The notes beneath the pieces were generated by a model. It was not told where the DNA came from, did no database searches, and saw only the letters and a program-made list of their open reading frames with translations. From assembly GCA_030613285.1 (NCBI GenBank), contig JAUWME010000161.1:1-6010 (forward strand): a stretch of DNA of 6,010 nucleotides, in the 5' to 3' direction. Positions 1 through 5,948 of this stretch are shown piece by piece. The position numbers and the translations under genes are program-made. Source of the stretch: Candidatus Zymogenus sp. (GTDB taxonomy: Bacteria; Desulfobacterota; Zymogenia; Zymogenales; Zymogenaceae). How positions within the stretch are numbered: position 1 is the first letter of the stretch; each line of letters opens with the position of its first letter.

Positions 1-90
1 TCATCAAGAATTCTGTTGCAGATACCATCAATTTGAATTAAACTTGAGCATACACCGATTTTACGATCAAGTCAACAATAGCGGAAAATA

Positions 91-96
91 AAGAGG
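91..96 (+). promoter_or_regulatory. Ribosome binding site of xseA (supports GTG start)
   Basis: AAGAGG lies 10 bases before the GTG at 107. An in-frame TAA at 104-106 excludes any longer protein. The protein from GTG reaches the conserved TYSVSEIT motif within eight residues, as in other XseA proteins, so this site and the stop together fix the start. Confidence 0.6.
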
Positions 97-106
97 CAAT
101 ATCTAA

Positions 107-1462
107 GTGGAAGAGGGATTCAGACGAACTTACTCTGTAAGTGAAATCACATCTGAAATTGCAGCAAAACTTGAGAGTGAGTTCTCATTCATCTGGGTGG
201 AAGGGGAAATTACGTCCCTTCGAACCCCGGCATCGGGGCACATCTACTTTTCCCTCACCGACGACAAGGCAAGCCTCAGATGCGTCATGTTCAAGCAGCA
301 CACAAGGTATCTCTCTGTGAGAGTATCAGGAGGTGGCAATTTAACAGAGGATGACGCCATTTCCACCGAGGATGACTCCGAGGATAAATCTCTTCAACGC
401 TCCCTTTTTGGTTCAGAACAGGCCCCAAAAAAAAGAGCCCCCTTTAAACCCGCGGATGGACAGCACGTCCTGGTGATGGGGAGGATTGGGGTTTACGCTG
501 CCCGGGGCGAATATCAGCTTGTGGCGGAAGTCATTGAGCCTGTGGGCATCGGGGCTGTAACCTTGGCCCTGGAGCAGCTTAAGGAGGAGCTAAAAGAGAA
601 GGGCTATTTTGATGAAGAGAGAAAGAGACCCCTTCCTTTTCTGCCAAATAAAATTGCGGTGGTCACATCACCCACGGGGGCAGCGCTGTTTGATATTTTG
701 AAGATAATCTACCAGAGGCACCCCGGCGCCCAGATCGTTGTCGTTCCCACACGGGTTCAGGGGAGTGGAGCGGAAAGGGAGATTGCCCACGCCATCGATC
801 TTGTGAACAGGCACGGGGCAAAGGATGATGTTGAGAAGATCGATGTCATCATCTGCGGGAGGGGCGGGGGAAGCATGGAAGACCTCATGCCCTTCAATTC
901 AAGGGAGGTGGCAGATGCCGCTTTTAGATCAAAAATCCCCATCATCTCAGCCGTTGGACACGAGATTGATTTTTCCATCCTTGACCTCACCGCAGATGTC
1001 CGTGCCCCCACACCCACCGCTGCTGCTGAGATTGTCGTCCCCAGGGTTGATGACATCCTGATGACGCTGGATTCCGTTACGGAACGGCTAACGTTGGGAA
1101 TCAAAAATATCTCGTCTCGAAAGAGGAGTGATCTGGTAAACCTCCTGAAGCGATTGAGGGGGCCTGAGGAATCGATACATGAGATGAGGGGAAAAGTCGA
1201 GATGATCAGAAGTCGGCTTTTGGTCGCAATGCAGAAAAAAGTGGATGAAAGGAAAATCCGCTTTTCATCGTTCGCCTCGGCCTTAACAAGATTGAGCCCC
1301 ACCGATGTTTTGTCTCGTGGATACGCCGTTGTCCGAAGAGCCGCCACGGGTGAAGTCATCTTAAACGCCAAAGATATTGAGGTTGGAGAAACCGCAACCA
1401 TTAAGCTCCATTCGGGGGAGCTCACAGCAAGTGTAGTTGAGCGTGAGGTTGAAGAGGAGTAG
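107..1462 (+). CDS. xseA: Exodeoxyribonuclease VII large subunit
   Basis: Large subunit of exonuclease VII, a cytoplasmic metal-independent nuclease that degrades single-stranded DNA from both ends to oligonucleotides; it acts with several copies of XseB. The 451 residues carry an N-terminal OB-fold (about 8-145; YSVSEIT, FIWVEGEI, GHIYFSL, LRCVMF, GRIGVYAARGEYQL). The catalytic domain follows, with VTSPTGAALFDI (D196), GRGGGSMEDL (251-260, R252) and SAVGHEIDFSILD (H285, D288) leading into RAPTPTAAAE. A coiled-coil stretch (about 315-390) precedes the C-terminal LSPTDVLSRGYAVVR (396-410) and a short beta segment. The start is GTG: an in-frame TAA lies directly before it (104-106), and AAGAGG sits 10 bases upstream. 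Residues about 69-111 are an acidic insertion that typical homologues lack. The stop is TAG. Its partner xseB is not adjacent but lies 2.3 kb downstream, beyond two peptidase genes. Identification is very secure. Confidence 0.97.
   Translation: MEEGFRRTYSVSEITSEIAAKLESEFSFIWVEGEITSLRTPASGHIYFSLTDDKASLRCVMFKQHTRYLSVRVSGGGNLTEDDAISTEDDSEDKSLQRSLFGSEQAPKKRAPFKPADGQHVLVMGRIGVYAARGEYQLVAEVIEPVGIGAVTLALEQLKEELKEKGYFDEERKRPLPFLPNKIAVVTSPTGAALFDILKIIYQRHPGAQIVVVPTRVQGSGAEREIAHAIDLVNRHGAKDDVEKIDVIICGRGGGSMEDLMPFNSREVADAAFRSKIPIISAVGHEIDFSILDLTADVRAPTPTAAAEIVVPRVDDILMTLDSVTERLTLGIKNISSRKRSDLVNLLKRLRGPEESIHEMRGKVEMIRSRLLVAMQKKVDERKIRFSSFASALTRLSPTDVLSRGYAVVRRAATGEVILNAKDIEVGETATIKLHSGELTASVVEREVEEE
311..439 (+). 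other. Acidic linker-like insertion inside the XseA OB-fold
   Basis: This segment codes for residues about 69-111 of XseA. In typical XseA proteins the LRCVMF strand is followed after about 10 residues by the strand entered through a FKPxDG-type turn. Here about 43 extra residues separate RYLS from FKPADGQ. The insert is rich in Asp, Glu, Ser and Gly (for example TEDDAISTEDDSEDKS), then turns basic (PKKRAP). It has no recognisable fold and looks like a disordered surface loop. The frame is intact on both sides, so it is a genuine in-frame insertion and not a frameshift. Its boundaries come from recall of the family pattern, not from an alignment. Confidence 0.6.
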
Positions 1463-1545
1463 ATAATAGTAATAGACAAAAAGGGGGGTTTGGTTTAGTT
1501 TGGAATGAAAAAAGGGGAAACAAAACATCAAAAAAGGCTGTCATC

Positions 1546-1639
1546 TGTCATTCCCTTGGGAAGCGGGATTATTATTCTGGATTCCCAGTCAAGCTGAGAA
1601 TGACAGGATAATGGATTCCCAGTCAAGCTGGGAATGACA
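1546..1639. repeat. Cluster of hairpin-forming intergenic repeats (two direct units, one inverted)
   Basis: Two direct 28-base units at 1578-1605 and 1612-1639 differ at a single base (A versus G) and are separated by GGATAA. Each begins TGGATTCCCAG and ends GAATGACA. The second contains a perfect 8-base-pair stem, ATTCCCAG/CTGGGAAT, with a 5-base loop; the first has one mismatch in that stem. Upstream, TGTCATTCCC (1546-1555) is the exact reverse complement of the end of the second unit (GGGAATGACA, 1630-1639), and GGGATT follows at 1565-1570, so a degenerate third unit lies in opposite orientation. This resembles the short palindromic GTCATTCC-type repeats dispersed between genes in many proteobacterial genomes. 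There is no T-tract after the stems on the + strand, so a simple rho-independent terminator for xseA is unlikely. Confidence 0.8.
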
Positions 1640-1727
1640 AATAAAAAAACACAATGGGAATTTATTGCAATGTTTAGTATTGATATTTTTAAAGAGACGA
1701 ATTGAATCTTGGAAGCGAAAATTTAAA

Positions 1728-2624
1728 ATGAAAATCAGAAATTGGATTGCGCTCCTCACTCTTTTTGTCTCCTCCTTTTTTTTGTCAACCCTTGCGTACT
1801 CTGCAACGGTAAAAGTCCCGGAGACCGTGAAGCAGGGGGGAATTTATGTCGTCGGGTTTGCCGGCGATGAAAATATCTCCCACGTCAGAGGGGTATTCGG
1901 CAAAAAAAACGTCCATTTCAACCCGACTCCCTATCCGGGAACATACTCCGCTCTTTTTGGTGTGGATGTAGCCGAAGAGGTGGGGCCTGAACTCTTCAGG
2001 GTAGTTGTTACCACCAAAGACGGCTTGGTGTATTTGGTGGACAAAGAAATCATGGTTGCCGAGGCCGATTTTGGCGTTCAGAGAATCCGGGTGCCAAAAA
2101 AATGGGTGAACTACGACAGCGAAACCGAGAAGAGGATACAACTTGAAACCGAAAGAATAGATGAAGTATTGAGGGGAAAGACAGAAGTGCGACTCTGGAA
2201 CACCCCATTTATCAGGCCCGCAGCGGGGAGAATATCTGCCGGCTTTGGCCTAAAGCGTTACATCAACGGGATATTTACAAACACCCACAGTGGGATTGAT
2301 ATCGTGGCGTATCTTGGAACTCCCGTCTTGTCCGCAAACAGCGGGGTCGTACAGTTTGTGGAAGAAACTTTCATCTGGGGAAAAATTGTAATTGTCGATC
2401 ACGGACAGGGGCTTTTTTCTACCTACTGCCACCTTTCAAAAATTTTGGTAGAGGTGGGGGAAGCGGTTGAAAGTGGCCACGAGATTGGATTGGTCGGGGG
2501 AACAGGAAGAGTTACGGGGGTTCACCTCCACTATGGCATTACGTTAAACTCAAATGTTGTGAACCCATTGGAAGCAGAAAAAATTAGTCTGGATAAAAAT
2601 TGTTGCATTTTTATTTCGAGGTAG
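1728..2624 (+). CDS. Exported M23-family metallopeptidase (paralogue 1)
   Basis: Probable zinc endopeptidase that cleaves peptidoglycan cross-bridges or stem peptides in the periplasm. From the ATG at 1728 the protein has 298 residues and begins with a classic signal peptide: MKIRN, a hydrophobic core, and a likely cut after AYSA near residue 26. A beta-rich N-terminal domain follows (about 28-145; VPETVKQGG, PGTYSALFGVD). The C-terminal M23 domain (about 160-285) starts at WNTPFIRPAAGRISAGFG and keeps the full set: THSGID (H187, D191), STYCHLS (H235) and GVHLHYG (H266, H268). The frame can be opened 63 bases earlier at TTG (1665), but that would put a charged 21-residue extension before the signal peptide, so ATG is preferred; GGAAG at 1711-1715 is a modest ribosome site. 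It ends in TAG, 4 bases before a second peptidase. The substrate is inferred from the family. Confidence 0.9.
   Translation: MKIRNWIALLTLFVSSFFLSTLAYSATVKVPETVKQGGIYVVGFAGDENISHVRGVFGKKNVHFNPTPYPGTYSALFGVDVAEEVGPELFRVVVTTKDGLVYLVDKEIMVAEADFGVQRIRVPKKWVNYDSETEKRIQLETERIDEVLRGKTEVRLWNTPFIRPAAGRISAGFGLKRYINGIFTNTHSGIDIVAYLGTPVLSANSGVVQFVEETFIWGKIVIVDHGQGLFSTYCHLSKILVEVGEAVESGHEIGLVGGTGRVTGVHLHYGITLNSNVVNPLEAEKISLDKNCCIFISR
2618..2621 (+). promoter_or_regulatory. Ribosome binding site of the second M23 gene
   Basis: GAGG lies 7 bases before the ATG at 2629 and inside the last codons of the preceding peptidase gene. The overlap suggests that translation of the two peptidases is coupled, and it supports the ATG at 2629 despite the unusually long N-terminus it gives. 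Confidence 0.5.
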
Positions 2625-2628
2625 TCAA

Positions 2629-3627
2629 ATGTGGATTAGAAATCAAATTCTTACAAAAGAGGCATCAAAAACGTCGGTTAAGCTGATATCCCTTTTCTTC
2701 AAGAACTATTTCTTCAATATCTATTTCTCCAAAGCCCCTCGCCCCCCTCAACATCAACAGCGTATTTTTGTCTTCGCAATTTCAGTCCTGCTCCTATCGC
2801 ATTTAGTATTTTCATCAGCCTCGACATATGCCACTGAACTCACCTGCCCCAAAGAAATCTTTCAAGGTGGAATTACCATCATCACAATCTGTGGGGATGG
2901 GGATATTATAGAGGTCAAAGGGAGCTTCGACACAAGAGATGTCTATTTTAATTCCACGTCTCTCTCTGGAACATATTTTGGGCTTTTGAGCGCAAACCTT
3001 ACGGCAAAGCCGGGTATAAAGAGACTCAACATCACCGTAAAAAAGAGCGATGGTACAAAGGAGATGATCGGTCGCGAAATAATGGTAAAAGATGGAAATT
3101 TCAAGACGCAACACCTCACGGTCTCCAAAAAGTGGGTTCAATATTCCGCCGAGGACTTAAAGAGGATTAAAGAGGATAATCGGATAGTTGGTGCACTCTA
3201 CAGAAAGGCGACAGGGACTATGCTCTGGTCAAAGCCCTTCATTATGCCCCTTGAGGGTAGAATTTCCAGTGAGTTTGGTTTAAGGCGGTTTTTTAACGGC
3301 AAACCTCGCGCCCCCCACAGCGGTATCGACATTGCTCAGCCTTCTGGCACACCTGTCAGCTCTCCCAACGACGGCAGGGTGGCCTTGGTGAGAGATATGT
3401 TCTTTTCCGGGAACTCCCTTTTCATCGACCACGGACAGGGGCTTTACACAATGTTTTTTCACCTCTCAGAATTTGCGGTTAGCGAAGGTGATATGGTAAT
3501 TCAGGGGCAGACAATTGCGTTTGTTGGGGCAACGGGGAGGGTCACCGGCGCTCACCTCCACTTTGGGGTACGGCACACAAGAAACAAGGTGAGTCCGTGG
3601 GATATTGTGAATATAGTTGTTCCCTAA
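2629..3627 (+). CDS. Exported or membrane-anchored M23-family metallopeptidase (paralogue 2)
   Basis: Second M23 peptidase, 332 residues, with the same architecture as its upstream neighbour. The shared marks include the N-terminal QGG and SGTYFGLL motifs, REIMVKDGNF matching KEIMVAEADF, and SKKWVQY matching PKKWVNY. The catalytic domain starts at SKPFIMPLEGRISSEFG (201-217) and keeps PHSGID (H230, D234), MFFHLS (H278) and GAHLHFG (H309, H311), so it should be active. A hydrophobic segment at about 45-66, ending SSASTYA, is a signal peptide or anchor. It is preceded by about 44 mostly basic and aromatic residues, much longer than a normal n-region. No lipobox is visible. C73 and C88 in the N-terminal domain have no counterpart in paralogue 1 and could form a disulfide. 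The two proteins are clearly homologous but well diverged, so the duplication is old. The stop is TAA. Confidence 0.9.
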   Translation: MWIRNQILTKEASKTSVKLISLFFKNYFFNIYFSKAPRPPQHQQRIFVFAISVLLLSHLVFSSASTYATELTCPKEIFQGGITIITICGDGDIIEVKGSFDTRDVYFNSTSLSGTYFGLLSANLTAKPGIKRLNITVKKSDGTKEMIGREIMVKDGNFKTQHLTVSKKWVQYSAEDLKRIKEDNRIVGALYRKATGTMLWSKPFIMPLEGRISSEFGLRRFFNGKPRAPHSGIDIAQPSGTPVSSPNDGRVALVRDMFFSGNSLFIDHGQGLYTMFFHLSEFAVSEGDMVIQGQTIAFVGATGRVTGAHLHFGVRHTRNKVSPWDIVNIVVP

Positions 3628-3648
3628 AGTGCCTTTTGATACTTTCTC

Positions 3649-3677
3649 TTGACTTTGCATATTTATAAGGATATTAT
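3649..3677 (+). promoter_or_regulatory. Predicted sigma-70-type promoter for xseB-ispA-dxs
   Basis: TTGACT (3649-3654) and TATTAT (3672-3677) are separated by exactly 17 bases, each matching its consensus at five of six positions. It sits just after the second peptidase gene stops, and would start transcription near 3684, giving a leader of about 95 bases before xseB. It is the best promoter-like sequence I found in the intergenic regions. The AT-rich background makes chance matches possible. Confidence 0.55.
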
Positions 3678-3734
3678 TTAATAGTGGAGACTGTAATATT
3701 TTTCCCTCCCAATATATGGATGCTTGATGTAAAA

Positions 3735-3754
3735 TCTAAATAGTTCTATTTAGA
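3735..3754. promoter_or_regulatory. Perfect 9-base-arm palindrome upstream of xseB (operator or RNA hairpin candidate)
   Basis: TCTAAATAG and CTATTTAGA are exact reverse complements around a 2-base TT centre. The site lies about 50 bases downstream of the predicted transcription start and 25 bases before the xseB GTG. It could bind a dimeric regulator, or form a hairpin in the leader (8-base-pair stem, 4-base loop) near the ribosome site. There is no T-tract after it, so it is not a standard terminator. The symmetry is seen directly; the function is unknown. Confidence 0.45.
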
Positions 3755-3764
3755 GAATAGTAAC

Positions 3765-3771
3765 AAAGGGG
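3765..3771 (+). promoter_or_regulatory. Ribosome binding site of xseB (supports GTG start)
   Basis: AAAGGGG ends 8 bases before the GTG at 3780. No ATG in frame lies between this site and the conserved EEFDVGLKKLEEIVERL helix, so GTG is the natural start. Confidence 0.55.
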
Positions 3772-3779
3772 AAAAAGGG

Positions 3780-4031
3780 GTGACAAAAAAAGGGGCAAAA
3801 ACAGAATTGACAGAAGAATTTGACGTTGGGCTAAAAAAGTTGGAAGAAATCGTAGAAAGGCTCGACTTTGGTGAACTCAAACTGGAAGAGTCCCTTTCCA
3901 CCTTTGAAGACGGGATGAAGCTTGTCAAGACATTGACCAAAAAGCTTGATGAGGCAGAAAAAAAAATTGAAATTCTAAAAGAAACCGAGGATGGCAAAAT
4001 CGAGGTTGAGGATTTCAATGAGGATGGCTGA
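3780..4031 (+). CDS. xseB: Exodeoxyribonuclease VII small subunit
   Basis: Small subunit of exonuclease VII; several copies bind the coiled-coil region of XseA and are needed for nuclease activity. The 83 residues match the usual 60-85 for the family. The core is a helical hairpin: FDVGLKKLEEIVERLDFGELKLEESLSTFEDGMKLVKTL (14-52), then KKLDEAEKKIEIL (54-66). The GELxLEESLxxFEDGMKL turn and the LDEAEKKIEIL helix are characteristic. The ends are charged and probably disordered: a Lys-rich start (MTKKGAK) and an acidic tail (EVEDFNEDG). GTG start, TGA stop. In many proteobacteria xseB directly precedes ispA and dxs, as here, while xseA lies elsewhere; in this window xseA is upstream in the same direction but separated by two peptidase genes. 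Confidence 0.95.
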   Translation: MTKKGAKTELTEEFDVGLKKLEEIVERLDFGELKLEESLSTFEDGMKLVKTLTKKLDEAEKKIEILKETEDGKIEVEDFNEDG

Positions 4032-4058
4032 CATTTTATAATTGCGATGCATGAAAAC

Positions 4059-4078
4059 TGCTTTATTTTCCTAAAGCA
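4059..4078. other. Small hairpin in the xseB-ispA spacer
   Basis: TGCTTTA (4059-4065) and TAAAGCA (4072-4078) are perfect 7-base arms around a 6-base loop, TTTTCC. On the + strand A-rich sequence follows, not T's, so it is at best a weak terminator or a processing or stability element. The rest of the 136-base spacer is AT-rich, and I see no convincing separate promoter for ispA in it. Confidence 0.35.
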
Positions 4079-4167
4079 CAATTAGCAAAAAACACAACGT
4101 CAATATTTGATAATGATTTTAAAATAACAATTTTTCATATACATTAGCTAAAACTATTAGGCAAGAG

Positions 4168-5064
4168 ATGGCTGTTTTTAACCTTTCCGATTATCTAACC
4201 AAAAGACGAAAAATAATCGAAGAAGAGTTGCAGAATGTAATCAAGGGAATCGACGAGGCCTCAGGAACCCTCAAGCGTGCGATGAAATACAGCCTGTTTT
4301 CGGGGGGGAAGAGGATAAGGCCCATCTTCGCCTTTGCCGCAGCCGAAGCCGTTGGCGGTACCGCAAAAGACGCCCTTCCGGCGGCAATTGCACTGGAGCT
4401 TATCCACACATATTCCCTCGTCCACGACGATCTTCCCGCCATGGACGATGACGACCTCAGAAGGGGACTCCCCACAAGTCATAAGGTTTTTGGAGAGGCC
4501 CAGGCAGTTCTTGCAGGAGATGCGCTCTTGACAAAGGCCTTTTCCGTGCTGACAGATTTTGCAAACAACAACATCAATCCAAAAAAACTTTTAATGGTTG
4601 CCCACGAAATTGCCCAGGCCGCGGGAGAGCAAGGGATGCTTGGGGGACAAATTGCCGACATCGAGTCGGAGAGGAAGGAAATCGATCTCCCCAGCCTCGA
4701 ATTTATCCACATAAGAAAGACGGGGGCGCTGATTCTGGCGTCGATTCGATCAGGAGCAATACTTGTTGGGACTGACGAGGATAAACTTGGAAAGCTCAGC
4801 AAATATGGAAGAAATATCGGACTGGCTTTTCAGATATCCGATGATATTTTGGACGTTGTTGGTGACAAAGAGTTAATGGGAAAAAAACCGGGGCAAGACC
4901 ATGTGAAGGGAAAAGCCACCTACCCCGCTCTTTTGGGTCTTTCGGAATCGAGGAAGATGGCCGAAAAATTGGTGGAAAAGGCCATAGAAACGCTCTCGGA
5001 CTTTGGCAAAGCCGCAGAGCCGCTGAGGGCTATTGGAACTTTCATAATTGAAAGACAATCGTAA
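4168..5064 (+). CDS. ispA: Polyprenyl (farnesyl) diphosphate synthase
   Basis: Cytoplasmic trans-prenyltransferase that condenses dimethylallyl diphosphate with two isopentenyl diphosphates to give (2E,6E)-farnesyl diphosphate, the feeder for undecaprenyl and quinone synthesis. The length of 298 residues is normal. Visible motifs are FSGGKRIRP (44-52), the first Asp-rich motif DDLPAMD (D87, D88, D93) followed by DDDLRRG, GMLGGQIAD (156-164), RKTG (183-186), and the second Asp-rich motif QISDDILD (D225, D226, D229). The two extra residues inside the first Asp motif mark the bacterial type II farnesyl synthases. Tyr at the fifth position before it (YSLVHDD) matches the E. coli IspA pattern and favours a C15 product, although a longer product cannot be excluded from sequence alone. 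The ATG at 4168 gives the usual N-terminus (FNLSDYLTKRRKIIEEEL); the ribosome site is weak (AGG, 4159-4161). TAA stop, 32 bases before dxs, so the two are likely cotranscribed. Confidence 0.95.
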   Translation: MAVFNLSDYLTKRRKIIEEELQNVIKGIDEASGTLKRAMKYSLFSGGKRIRPIFAFAAAEAVGGTAKDALPAAIALELIHTYSLVHDDLPAMDDDDLRRGLPTSHKVFGEAQAVLAGDALLTKAFSVLTDFANNNINPKKLLMVAHEIAQAAGEQGMLGGQIADIESERKEIDLPSLEFIHIRKTGALILASIRSGAILVGTDEDKLGKLSKYGRNIGLAFQISDDILDVVGDKELMGKKPGQDHVKGKATYPALLGLSESRKMAEKLVEKAIETLSDFGKAAEPLRAIGTFIIERQS

Positions 5065-5096
5065 AATAGGTAAAAGTTAAAAGGAAGCAACAAACG

Positions 5097-5948
5097 ATGG
5101 GAAAAATCTTAAGCAAAATAAACGGGCCCCGCGACATACAAAAGCTATCGATGGATGAGTTGGACATACTCGCTGAGGAAATTCGTGAACTGATCATCAA
5201 CACAGTGTCAAAAACGGGGGGGCACCTTGCGCCAAGCCTTGGGACAGTTGAGCTTACACTGGCGCTTTTTCGCGTTTTCTCTCCACCCACCGACAAAATC
5301 ATCTGGGACGTGGGACATCAATCCTACCCCCACAAAATTATCACCGGCAGAAAAAAAAGGTTCGGGACACTAAGACAGCTGGGAGGGATTTCAGGCTTTC
5401 CAAAAATAAAAGAAAGCCCGCTGGATACCTTCGGCACAGGCCACAGTTCAACATCGATATCAGCGGCACTTGGGATATCCTCCGGCAAAAGCCTAAAAAA
5501 TGATGACGGGATGGTCATTGCAGTTATTGGAGACGGCTCAATGACGGGGGGGGAAGCCTTTGAAGGACTGAACCAAACGGGGCACCTCAATAAAAACATC
5601 ATCGTCATCTTAAACGACAACGAGATGTCCATCAACCCCAATGTTGGAGCGCTCTCTTCCTTCTTTTCCCGTAAACTCTCCTCAAAGCCGGTCGTCAACC
5701 TGAAAAGGGAGATCGAAGCAATTTTGAGGTCCGTCCCCGGCATCGGCGACAACATCGTGAAGGTTGTAAAAAAAGCGGAAGACGCCATCAAAGGATTTAT
5801 GACCCCCGGTATGCTCTTTGAATCGATGAACTTCCAGTACTACGGCCCCATCGACGGCCACAGAATCGACCGTCTTGTAGAGACGCTCTCAAACGTCAAA
5901 GAAATTGATGCTCGAATATTGGTACATATCATGACAAAAAAGGGGTAG
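5097..5948 (+). CDS. dxs: 1-deoxy-D-xylulose-5-phosphate synthase, N-terminal part, ended by in-frame TAG
   Basis: Thiamine-diphosphate enzyme that condenses pyruvate with glyceraldehyde 3-phosphate to 1-deoxy-D-xylulose 5-phosphate and CO2, the entry to the MEP isoprenoid pathway and a precursor for thiamine and pyridoxal. The 283 codons cover most of the first domain. Motifs are SKTGGHLAPSLGTVELTLAL (38-57, conserved H43), WDVGHQSYPHKIITGR (70-85), GTGHSSTSISAALG (113-126) and the cofactor motif GDGSMTGG (145-152; D146) with NDNEMSINPNVGALS (173-187; N175). YYGPIDGH (248-255) and HIMTKKG (277-283) follow. The ATG has AAGGAAG at 5081-5087. The family is about 620-640 residues long, so this product would lack the rest of domain I, the pyrimidine-binding domain and the C-terminal domain, and could not be a complete enzyme. 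The TAG replaces a residue that is usually Lys or Arg (KKG[K/R]GY), and Dxs homology continues in frame afterwards. The gene is therefore an interrupted or recoded dxs, not a naturally short protein. Confidence 0.93.
   Translation: MGKILSKINGPRDIQKLSMDELDILAEEIRELIINTVSKTGGHLAPSLGTVELTLALFRVFSPPTDKIIWDVGHQSYPHKIITGRKKRFGTLRQLGGISGFPKIKESPLDTFGTGHSSTSISAALGISSGKSLKNDDGMVIAVIGDGSMTGGEAFEGLNQTGHLNKNIIVILNDNEMSINPNVGALSSFFSRKLSSKPVVNLKREIEAILRSVPGIGDNIVKVVKKAEDAIKGFMTPGMLFESMNFQYYGPIDGHRIDRLVETLSNVKEIDARILVHIMTKKG

Noticed and set aside
1..91. Possible C-terminal end of an upstream gene, or a promoter for xseA
   Set aside because: Two + frames are open from the left edge (one to TAA at 39-41, one to TAA at 89-91), but neither short tail is recognisable. 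No hexamer pair near consensus with good spacing was found.
757..1479. 240-codon open frame on the - strand opposite xseA
   Set aside because: Its product is rich in Ser and Thr with no recognisable motif, and it lies fully antisense to a strongly conserved gene. It is a shadow frame.
1483..1518. G-rich run after xseA resembling a G-quadruplex
   Set aside because: It has one long G-run, two GG pairs and a distant GGGG. At best this allows a weak two-layer structure, which is common by chance.
1546..1639. CRISPR-like array
   Set aside because: There are only two direct units with a 6-base spacer, the units are palindromic, and an inverted copy is present. This does not fit a CRISPR repeat-spacer pattern.
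1665..1693. Promoter for the peptidase pair (TTGCAA, 17 bases, TTTAAA)
   Set aside because: Each hexamer matches consensus at only four of six positions in AT-rich DNA, so it cannot be told from chance.
1665..1727. Upstream TTG start that would extend the first M23 peptidase by 21 residues
   Set aside because: The ATG at 1728 gives a textbook signal peptide and has a purine-rich site ahead of it. The extension is charged and has no clear ribosome site.
5324..5791. 155-codon open frame on the - strand opposite dxs
   Set aside because: It mirrors conserved dxs codons and shows no domain or ribosome site.
107..5948. Genome-wide reassignment of TAG as a sense codon
   Set aside because: xseA and the first M23 gene end in TAG at natural family ends, and each has another TAG within 12 codons followed by sequence without homology. 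TAG therefore acts as a stop in this genome, apart from the dxs case.
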